64,000 nt of DNA. It comes from Pleodorina starrii (lineage: Eukaryota > Chlorophyta > Chlorophyceae > Chlamydomonadales > Volvocaceae). Made by a program: the position numbers and the translations under genes. Location of the stretch: assembly GCA_030267565.1 (NCBI GenBank), contig BRXU01000017.1, positions 404,501-468,500 on the forward strand, read 5' to 3'. Below the pieces are notes generated by a model. That model saw only the letters and a program-made list of their open reading frames with translations. It searched no databases and was not told the DNA's origin. Below, in pieces: positions 33,291 through 42,282 of this stretch (within the stretch, counting starts at the first letter, position 1; every line of letters starts with the position of its first letter).

Positions 33291-36200
33291 ATGACTGTCT
33301 CTGTTCCGTCGCAAGCCCCACGGATTCATTACGTCTACATTCCAGCAGACATGTAAGCACTTTCGGTGTCGGACTCCAATCGCGAGTGTTTGTCGGCAGC
33401 GCCCGTGAGCTCGTCGCACCCTCGGGCCTCATCTGGCCTGACCCCGGGTGCCGCTGGCCTCTCCTCCCGCGCGCACGCTCTCCTCCCGCTGCAGCCATGA
33501 GGAGATTCGGGAGCTGGAGCTCGAGGTCCCTCCGGATCGGGAGGTGGAATGCCTGCTGGACACGCTTAAGGAGCACTTCCGGCAGGCGGGAGGCGAGAAG
33601 ACGGCGGCGCAGCAGCAGGCACACCGACAGGTGCTGACCGCGTGATCCATTTAGGCTCCTGGCTTCGTACCACCAAGCAAGTGGAATGAAGGTCACTCAC
33701 AGTGTTCCGATGCCGATGCCGGTGCCGGTGCTGGTGCTGACGTGTGGTTCGCGGGTGCTGTCGAACTGCCACGCACCCACCCGCCCCTCCCCTCCTGCGG
33801 TCCTCCTGCGGTACCAACCTCCTTCCCTCCTGCGGTCCTCCTCCGCGTCCCCCTGCGCAGCACCTGATGGAGCAAGTGGGGGCCGAGGCGGCTTCAAAGC
33901 TGAGTGATGAGATGATGGCGGCAGCACTCAACATGCAGATGGTGGGGCGGCGGCCGGGCGCGCATGGTGCTTTTACATGTTGCCGCTGCGGCTGCTGCTG
34001 CTGCCGTTCTTTCCCTCTGTCTCTTCGGCGTGTGGGTACCGCGCCCCCCCGCCCGCTCTTCCAGCTAACGCTAACCGTCATCCCGCGCCCTCTCCTCAAC
34101 CCCCTCAAGCTCAAGCTCGCTCCGTCCTCGCCCCACCCGGCCTCACCCTCCCTCCCTCCCCCTGCCTGCCTGTCTCCTTCTCCGCTGCGAAATTCTCTTC
34201 CTCCCTCCCTCCCTCCCTCCCTCCCTCCCTCCCTCCCTCCCTCCCTCCCTCCCTCCCTCCCTCCCTCCCTCCCTCCCTCCCTCCCTCCCTCCCTCCCTCC
34301 CTCCCTCCCTCCCTCCCTCCCTCCCTCCCTCCCTCCCTCCCTCCCTCCCTCCCTCCCTCCCTCCCTCCCTCCCTCCCTCCCTCCCTCCCTCCCTCCCTCC
34401 CTCCCTCCCTCCCTCCCTCCCTCCCTCCCTCCCTCCCTCCCTCCCTCCCTCCCTCCCTCCCTCCCTCCCTCCCTCCCTCCCTCCCTCCCTCCCTCCCTCC
34501 CTCCCTCCCTCCCTCCCTCCCTCCCTCCCTCCCTCCCTCCCTCCCTCCCTCCCTCCCTCCCTCCCTCCCTCCCTCCCTCCCTCCCTCCCTCCCTCCCTCC
34601 CTCCCTCCCTCCCTCCCTCCCTCCCTCCCTCCCTCCCTCCCTCCCTCCCTCCCTCCCTCCCTCCCTCCCTCCCTCCCTCCCTCCCTCCCTCCCTCCCTCC
34701 CTCCCTCCCTCCCTCCCTCCCTCCCTCCCTCCCTCCCTCCCTCCCTCCCTCCCTCCCTCCCTCCCTCCCTCCCTCCCTCCCTCCCTCCCTCCCTCCCTCC
34801 CTCCCTCCCTCCCTCCCTCCCTCCCCCCTGCCTGCCTGCCCCGGTGGCTGCTCCAGGTGGAGACGGTGGCCCTGTTGGTCAACAGCCCCGACAGCGGCTA
34901 CGTGGGGGTTAACCTCTACTGCGACGACCAGGCGCAGTTCAAGGAGCTGCCACCCAACCCGCGCGCCTCCCAGATCGCCGACTGCTGCGGCAGACCCACA
35001 CAGGTGAGTCGGAGGGAGCGGGCAGTGCGGGGGGTTGGTAGACTGCGTTCGGGTACTGTGGGCGGGCTGCAAAGCAAAACAGAGGTGGGAGGCTGCGCTG
35101 CGCTGCAAGGACATGAGGGACAGGTGCTTGGGCTGTCCTGGATCCCTCCACTTCTTTGTCCCCCGCTTCCGGCTTCACCTCCGCTTCCTGCCCCCGTCTC
35201 CTTCCGCCCCCCCCCCTTCGCCCCCAGATCCGCGGTGATGCCTTCCTGGGCCGCATGTTCGATAACGACGACGCGTTCGTTCGTATGGACCTGAGGCTCA
35301 GCGAGGTCAGCTCCTCGGCGGCCTGGGTGAGGGAGGCGGCGGCGCAGGCGGCCCGGAGGATGCGGCAGGGCGACCGGGCCGCCGACTTCCTGGCGCAGGT
35401 GCAGAAGCAGAAACAGCAGCAGCAGCAGCAGCAGCAGGTGCAGCAGAAGGCTCCTACGGTCACGGTGAGAGACACGTGTCCCTGGAGCCCTCCTCTGCAA
35501 GCGGGACGACGGGCCCTGCGTTTGGGGTGACATGACGTGACGTGTCTGGCAAAGCTTCTGCGTCCTTCCTTGTGCTGAAAAAGGACGACTTTCAAGGGTG
35601 CAGAGTCCTGTCCTGTCCTCCCGGCTGCCCACCTACCCATCCACCCACCTGCCCGCCTGTTGTCTGCCCCACCCGCACCCTTCACCCCCACCCTCGCTAC
35701 TGCCACCGCCCCCAGGTCCGCGAGCTGAGCCCCGCTGAGGTTGAAAAGGAGGCGGGCAACGCGGCCGTCAAGGCGGGGGAGTGGGGGGCGGCGGTGTCCC
35801 GCTACAGCGCCGCCCTGGATCTGGATCCCGGGCTGACGGCGGCCGCCAACAATCGGGCGCTGGCGCTGCTGCGGCTGGGTCGACATGCGGAGGCGGAGGC
35901 AGACTGCTCCAGGGTGGGTGCCTGGCTGGGTGCCGGATGTGCGTCCATCCACCTATGTTGGGCGGTGGGGTCGGGTCGACTGGGTGGGTGGGAGGTGCGG
36001 GGCGCGGGACGAGGGGTGTGGACCGTTAAGACCGTTAAGACCGTTACGGGAAAGAGGGGTGAGCGGACGGTCCTTTCTGAGCCCCACGCGAATTGAGGAC
36101 CCGGGATATGCCCTTTTGGCAACCTCCCCTCATTTCCTTTCCCCTTCCCTCCCCGTAGCGTTGGTCCGTCTGCACACCCCACCCCTACCCCCACCCATCC

Positions 36201-37056
36201 ACGGCCGCCACGTGGCCCCACCTCTCTCCCTGCTCTCCCCCCCCCCGCCTAAGCAGGTGTTGGAGGCGGAGCCTTGCAATGTGAAGGCACTGCTGCGGAG
36301 GGCGGCGGCGAAGAGCGGCACGGGCCGCGCGGCGGAGGCGGTGGCTGATCTGCAGGTGACGCGGCCGGGCGACAGCCGGCTTCGTGTGTTTGCTTGGGCA
36401 GGAGGGCGGCAGGGAGGGAGGGAGGGCGGGAGGGAAGCAGGTGCGAGTGAGTGCTTTGCGCTGGGGCAGGGCACAGCTGCAGTGGCTGAGTGGCTGTGGG
36501 AGGGAAGCCGTACAGCATAGTACGGTATATTTCCCGGGGGTCGCTGTGCGTCCAGATGCCATCCAGGAGGTCCAAAGAGGGCCCCGGGCTGGCCGGGCAA
36601 CTCGCACTGCCTGGTGGTCCCTCTTGAGGGACACAGCTGCTGAGTGGTCAAAAGCTTGCTTTCAACGCCTGGTTTGCTGTGTCCTTCTTACCGCCCGTTC
36701 TTACCCCACCGGTGTACGGCACACGGGTACAGCACCAAACCCTGTTTTTTACTTCCGCTTCCGCTAATCCGCTGAGCTGTGAACAGGCGGTGCTCGTTCT
36801 GGAGCCGCACAACAAGGAGGCAGCGGCGGAGCTGGCAAAGCTGGCGCCGCCGCCGCCACCGCCGCCAGCGGAGGCGGAACCCACTGCGGCGGCGGCGGCG
36901 GCGGATGTGGACACGGAGGCACCCATGGGGGCACCGGCACCGGCTCCAACGGCCAACGGCGGCGAATCGTCAGCAGCCGGCTCGGCGGCGGGCTCGGCGG
37001 GCGGCGAGGCGGCAGCAGCATGCACCGGCGCGGCGGCGGAGAGGTCTTTGGCATAG
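33291..37056 (+). CDS. TPR protein with carboxylate-clamp TPRs and a conserved uncharacterised N-terminal region
   Basis: Exons: 33291-33352 (ATG), 33495-33630, 33861-33941, 34857-35003, 35228-35464, 35716-35913, 36257-36355, 36787-37056 (TAG). All phases close and the protein has 409 residues. The first splice restores IHYVYIPADIHEEIRELELE. Residues 95-195 hold SGYVGVNLYCDDQAQFKELP and GDAFLGRMFDNDDAFVRMDL, which look conserved but which I cannot name. A Gln-rich linker leads to three TPRs (about 225-345). Positions for an Hsp70/Hsp90 EEVD clamp are present: Lys and Asn in EKEAGNAAV, Asn in NNRALAL, Lys and Arg in VKALLRRA. The C terminus is Ala/Pro-rich. A co-chaperone role is inferred from the clamp only. 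Confidence 0.85.
34170..34200 (+). repeat. Dispersed 'CTCCGCTGCG' intron repeat, copy 4
   Basis: TGTCTCCTTCTCCGCTGCGA, then AATTCTC, immediately before the CCCT array in TPR intron 3. Confidence 0.5.
34199..34825 (+). repeat. Perfect (CCCT)n microsatellite, about 156 units
   Basis: About 626 bases without a visible interruption. It fills most of TPR intron 3 and ends about 30 bases before the acceptor at 34856/34857, so it forms part of the polypyrimidine tract. The complementary strand is (GGGA)n. Confidence 0.97.
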
Positions 37057-37102
37057 TCACAGCGTCTGGGCAGGGGCAAGGGGAGGGACAAGAAAAACTA
37101 CG

Positions 37103-37136
37103 CCGCAGCGGAGGGACGTAGGCGACCGAGAACCCA
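37103..37136 (+). repeat. 34-base dispersed repeat, copy in TPR 3' UTR
   Basis: It starts CCGCAGCGGAGGGACGTAGG and is identical over 34 bases to 55361-55394. Confidence 0.75.
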
Positions 37137-37374
37137 TTAAGGGAAGGGGAAGGGGCAGGGACAGAGGAGGGGCATAGCTGCGGTGCGGTGCGGGGCTGCC
37201 GGGCACCGTCAACTCACATCCGCTCCGCCGCCACGAGTGATGAGTCACGTCCGTCGCCGACCTGACAGCCAATCGATCGACCACTGTGACGCGCAGCGCT
37301 GACTCGGCTTCGTGGTGGCGTGCGAGCTGTCGAGGGGCCGGGGGTACGGCAGTGGGTACGGAGCCTCGGCCTGC

Positions 37375-37379
37375 TGTAA
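37375..37379 (+). terminator. TGTAA polyadenylation signal of TPR gene
   Basis: TGTAA lies about 320 bases after the TAG at 37056. Confidence 0.65.
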
Positions 37380-37620
37380 TGCACCGATGATGATGTTCAG
37401 CTGTACATTGGATATTTGGATTCCGCTCCTCCTCCGGCACTCCGGCAGCGGTTTTAGTCTGGATGGACAGTCTGGCCTTCTAGGTTTCCCTTCTCCTTCT
37501 CCTCCTTCTCTGCCGCCAACCAAGACGCGCCCACAGCTACTGCTATAACCACTTCACCAGCCAGCCGCCCGTCAGCCCCCTGCATGTCCATCAGCCCATC
37601 AGTCAGTCAGTCCTCCCGTC

Positions 37621-40274
37621 TCAGTGCTTTTCCCGGAGGTCCTTCTCTTTGGCCTTGAGCATTGAGTCCACCTCCCCGATGTACTGATTGGTAGCCGCCT
37701 GAATCTGGGGGTCCAGGGAGGGGGATACAAAAGAAGATGCCAGGGAGGGGGCGGCCAGCGGGGGCGGGGGCGAGCGGGGTGGGCTGCACGACAACGACCA
37801 ACGAGATGGACGAGAGGGCGGGCGACGAGCGCACTGACCGCTGAGCTGCGGCCCATCCCCCCTCCCTCCCCCCGCGAACAGTACCACGAGACGAAGAACA
37901 GCAGCGCTTCGCTCGCCACATCAAGTCACATCAGCCCCCGCCCCCCCCTCACCTGCGTTTACGGGCTCCGGCCTATACGTGAATAACCCCCCCCCTCACC
38001 TGCGTCTCCCGTCTCCGCGCCTCCTCGCTGCTCACTCCACCCGCTGCCGCCACCCGCTTGGCCAGCTCCAGCGCCCGGTGCCGCGCCCGCCGCACCTCCG
38101 CCCGCGCTGCCTCCGCCTCCTGACCCGCCAGCTTCGCCATCCGCTCAACCATGTCCATCGTTAGCCTGCGGGTGAAGGGGGTGCGCCGTTACTGCTGCGG
38201 ACAACCCCCTGACCTGACCTGCCCTGCCCTACAAGCGTTCTCCCAGAGCAGGTTGGGCCGGGTTGGGTGGGTGGGTGGGTCAACTGCTCCGATAGGTCGG
38301 TCCTTTGGGGCCCGCCACCCCAGTCGCAGCCACGGCCATATCCATTCCCATCCCCCATTACTATCATCCTCCCTTCCCTCCCCATTCCGACTCCCACTCC
38401 CCTCCCTCCCCTTCCCCTCCCTCCCCTTCCCTTCCCTCCCACTCCCTTCCCCCCCTCCCTCCCCTCCCACTCCCCTCCCTCCGTCCCTCCACTCCCTCCA
38501 CTCCCTCCCCCCTCCCCTCCCCTCCCACTCCCATTCCCCTCCCTCCCCTCCCTCCCCTCACCGGGGCACCTCCACCAGCACCTCACTGCCCTCCACCCGG
38601 GCCTGAGGTACACACACACACACACACAGGTGGACAGACCCGTGGGTCACTAAAAACAGCATAATATGCGTATGCGAGGCGGGCGCGAATCGGTATCCAG
38701 TTTGGAGGCAGTCAGGCAGCGACCACCGCGAGGGGCGGGGTGGGTGTCACCTGGCGTGTTGGTTTAGGGTGGGGGGAGGCTCACGGGGCCGCATGATTGC
38801 CGCAACCCAGCGCGAGCCGCCGCTGTGACAGTGGCAGCTGAGGACCACATCCGTCAGCTGCCCAAAGCGGAGCTCGCTTCCCTACCTGCCCACCCACCCA
38901 CCCATACCCATACGGCCATACCCACCTTCTCACCTGCAGCTTAAGGGGAGACGTCTGGATGGCGGTGGCCACCGGTTGCGCGTCCTGCGGGTTTGGGTTT
39001 TAGCGTTTTGGGGAAAAGTGCAACAACAGCACCATTTCAACGCGACGACGTAGCAACCGCGCGGCGGCGGGACTCAGGGACGGAGAACGCAGCTCAGTAA
39101 CCGGATCCGACACAGAAGCGCTCCAGGGTGGCCGGCCCCAGGACTGCGCAGGGAGACGACGCCCCAACAACTCAGACCAAGATTGGGGCGAACCTGAATA
39201 GGGACGAACCCGAGGTGGAGCCCCACGGGCGCACCGCGGCGCAACGAGCCCTCTGCGTGCCAAAATAATCGCTCCTTCGCTGCCGTACTGCACTCCGAAA
39301 CCACCGCTGCGCACCCACCTGCGGGTCGTACACCTCCACCACCAGCAGGTGCGGGTTGCGCACCACCACCGTGCCCAGCCCCCTCAGCGGCACGTGACTG
39401 CCGTGAGAGCTGTCCGCCACCACCACCCCCTCCAGCAGACCGGGGGAGGCCCGACCCGTGCGGATGCCCGCCAGCTCGCGCTGCAAGTGCTCCAGGGAGG
39501 CGCGCATTTGGCTGAGTGAGGCGGCGACCGGGTGTCAAGCAGGGCAGGGAAGGGAAGGGAAGGGGAAGGGATGAGGGCGGGCGGGAGGGAGAAGGGAGGT
39601 TGGAATGGTTCAGAGGCGGAGCATGGGGGAGCATGGGGGACGGGGAAGGGGCATGACTTGCGGGCGCAAGAGCTTGTCGGGCGCCGGGGGCAAGCGAGCA
39701 AACCCCGGCCGAACGCTGCCCCGAATCACCGAATCGGGCACGTGGCCCTCATCCGCGGGGGTACTCACTCACTCACCCCACAAAGGGCTCCAAATCGAAC
39801 TCCGGGACCTCAGCCTCCTCCCCCGCCACCTTGTCCGCTGCGCCCTTTCCCCCGCCCGCCGCCTTGCCACCCCTGCCGTGCTTGGCGGCGCCTGCGGCAG
39901 ACGCAGGAGAGAGGAGACCCACAGGCGGATGGCTGCCAGCAGACATTTGCAGCTGGTGACGGTGTGTGCTTGGCGGCGGTATTCATTGCATTGCGCTGGC
40001 GCCGCGCCGGGTTCTCACAGGCGACCCCCGTCTGGGGAGCAGAGAGCTCCGTCTGCATAACACCGCACGGCATACCTTTGGAGGCGAAAGTTGCAACCTG
40101 CTGCTGCAGCAGCGGCGACCACGCGTCGCGTCTGCAGGCTGCTAGAGGTTCCCATATCCCCGTCAGCGCTGCGAGGGAGGAAGGCTGCTTGGCGCCCAGG
40201 GAGCAGCATGCCTCGAGCGGACAGCCCGCAAGGACGGTCGGCACCAGGCCTTGCCTGCGCGATATCGGAATGAA
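37621..40274 (-). CDS. RRF: Organelle-type ribosome recycling factor (start codon unresolved)
   Basis: Minus-strand exons: first exon ending at 40076 (frame open to 40274), 39777-39891, 39319-39511, 38934-38984, 38562-38602, 38000-38165 and 37621-37704 (TGA). Internal phases close. Family blocks in order: HLQRELAGIRTGRASPGLL, VVVRNPHLLVVEVYDPQ, ATAIQTSPLKLQ, LTMDMVERMAKLAGQEAEAA, VRRARHRALELAKR, and the C-terminal helix QYIGEVDSMLKAKEKDLREK. The protein releases ribosomes from mRNA after termination, with EF-G. The first exon encodes SPLLQQQVATFASK, a plausible targeting presequence, but its frame has no ATG before an in-frame stop at 40275-40277. A further upstream exon or a non-AUG start is therefore needed. 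Mitochondrion or plastid cannot be decided. Confidence 0.85.
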
Positions 40275-40761
40275 CTAATCATAAGAATGTTTTCTTGAAT
40301 GCTATTCGGGTAGCTGCAGCGAATCTGACCCGGTCGGGGCATGGCTCGGAGCCGCGCGTGCGGCCCACGCCACAAGAGAGGTGCCGGTCCTTACGCGCCC
40401 ATACATGAGTGACTGTCAAGTATCAACGCTATGAGAACTCCCATACACGGTAACTGAAGACGCTCCGGGTCCTGGATTCTGGTTCCAGCGCTGATCGTAC
40501 TTCTTGCCCTCCTCGCTCATGAGCGATCAGCAAACCGTTCGCCAATGCAGCCTCAAATATTTGTTAGGCACGCAATGTTACACTGCTTCAATGTTATGTA
40601 AGGGTTTTTATGTAAGGGTTTTTCTTCGTTCACTGAAAGGAGAATGAACGTTCACTGACCTGCACTGAACGCTCACCGTTAACGTTCAGTGAAGGTTCAC
40701 CGTTCACCGTTCAGGCCCTTGAACTGCAAGCAAAGCGAAATCAACGTCCTTTTGTGCTTTT

Positions 40762-41556
40762 GACTTATGAATAGCTGCCTAAGTGACCAAAGCTGCTAGG
40801 GCACATATAACGAACCGATACAAGGCCAAGTAGTTATGTGAATACCTTTTATGTGCGCGGGAACAGCGCTGGAGCATGCGTGCCGTACTATTTTCCAAAA
40901 TAGTACGACCTAGTTTGAATGTTTATCATTTTACCTGTCTTCGTTGTGATCCTGCTTTAGTTTCTGCTTGGCGACATAGTTCTTAGTTCCTTTTTGACCT
41001 GCCTATTCTCGCGGTCCATGAGCCTCCTGGCTCGTCTGGGCCTTATGAGCTCTCGAGCTTGTAATACATAATACATGCACGACCTACAAGCGCACTGGTC
41101 CCTCACCATGAGGGAGGCACTCCCGAATGAGTTTCTCTGCCGGCTAGTTCTGCATAAAACCAACATGGATCTTGACAAGGCGCTGCTGCTTCTCGACAAG
41201 CATTGGCCGGCCGTGCATCCTCAGACAATTTATTTCGTCGGGTCCGGCATTTCGTTTGATGCACCTGCAGCTGCGGCCATGATTGCGTATTTGAAAGACG
41301 GGAGTACCATTGACGTCGGCCACCTGGCGGACGCACTGTGCCAACTCCTAGCGATATTCACAGACGCGAAGAAATCCCCGGATGACAGCATGTATCTCCA
41401 GGGTGCGGCCTGTAAATCCGCCGATTCTGCCCGTGAGGTCCTATTCGCACAAGCTCATGAAGCCCTGCTGCTGGTGACAAACGGTAGGCTCGGCGGCTAT
41501 GAAGATCTCATGGAGACACCGTCGGTCGATACGAACTCTAACGTGACATGCTGTAA
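40762..41556 (+). mobile_element. Dispersed element, copy B, with 162-residue ORF
   Basis: 40762-41203 is a diverged inverted copy of the copy A interior (about 12720-13000). It includes the same GTACTATTTT-CC-AAAATAGTAC hairpin (40887-40908). Copy B continues with an open frame from 41075 to 41563 that reads MREALPNEFLCRLVLHKTNM and NMDLDKALLLLDK. No motif is recognised. A possible degraded terminal repeat TAACGTGACATG lies at 41539-41550. The boundaries are uncertain. Confidence 0.5.
40913..41078 (+). mobile_element. 166-base 5'-truncated LINE tail inserted in copy B
   Basis: Copy A lacks this segment. In copy B it is flanked by the direct repeat ACGACCTA (40905-40912 and 41079-41086). Its 3' part (GGTCCATGAGCCTCC...GAGCTC...GAGCTTGTAAT) matches the 3' UTR of the LINE at 14288-14400. 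It ends in an ATACATA-type tail in place of (CAT)n. Confidence 0.75.
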
Positions 41557-41704
41557 TCCTTAGGGTTTAGGGTTTTAGGAGTACCCATTGCGTTGGGCTT
41601 GGGGCACGGCTCTGCCCCCTTCCGCGCCCCGCACCGCACCGTACGCCGCCCCACCACCCTCTCCACTTGTGTAGCACCCCGAATAACCGCGGCGTGCAGG
41701 TGCC

Positions 41705-41743
41705 GGCCCGCATTAACCGGGCCGGCACCGGTTAATGCGGGCC
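41705..41743. repeat. Perfect 16-base-pair hairpin
   Basis: Arms GGCCCGCATTAACCGG (41705-41720) and its complement (41728-41743) are separated by 7 bases. Confidence 0.85.
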
Positions 41744-41758
41744 CCGTGAATGTTCCCC

Positions 41759-41803
41759 GTGACTGTTCGCTGAACATTCAGTGAACGTTCAGCGAACAGT
41801 CAC
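41759..41803. repeat. Perfect 17-base-pair hairpin
   Basis: Arms GTGACTGTTCGCTGAAC (41759-41775) and its complement (41787-41803) flank an 11-base loop that itself contains TTCAGTGAAC. The motif resembles repeats at 40630-40720. Confidence 0.85.
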
Positions 41804-42282
41804 CAGTCGTTCACGTCGTGAAGGGAAACACCCGTGCTTACCCTCGCTAAGTAGTGCAGACCTTCACAGATGACGGCGATAGGAATTCACCCGGTCAACA
41901 GGAAAGGCCCTGATCACCGCGACAACGGCAAGCGAAGATCCCCATAAATTTACTACGAGCAAAGTAATGGAAGGGCCTCCGTCCGGGATCACAGCAAGAA
42001 GCAACAGAACCTTTGCCGCGAGGTAGTGCCCTTTCTCTTTGCTGCCGTCACCCGTCCTTGAAAGCTTTCAGGCTGGAGCAGCTATGTCCAGGCTGCGGAA
42101 ACGCAGATGTGAAATGTGCAGCCGCATACCGTGCGGTATTCGGGACCCACTGCCACACCCACCGTACCCACGACCCCGAACATCACAGGGTAGGAGCACC
42201 ACCGCATTCGAGGTTGTGCACAGCGCCGTCGTTCCCCAGAACCCAAATCCGCAACACGTAGCCCTGCCTCGGGCAACTGCCC

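Larger units (their letters stand above)
40275..42282. other. Repeat-rich intergenic block
   Basis: This holds the RRF upstream region, GTTCACTGAACG-type repeats (about 40630-40720 and 41758-41810), repeat element copy B, a LINE tail, two long hairpins and a short TTTAGGG motif near 41565. No cellular gene was recognised. Confidence 0.5.

Noticed and set aside
33566..35294. Long frames of Pro-Ser-Leu-Pro or Arg-Glu-Gly-Gly repeats
   Set aside because: These are the CCCT/GGGA microsatellite. Real TPR exons end at 33941 and resume at 34857.
40388..40510. Minus-strand mini-ORF MSEEGKKYDQRWNQNPGPG
   Set aside because: It looks protein-like for about 20 residues but has no splice partner, no family match I know and does not fit the RRF reading frame. 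It is too short to support.
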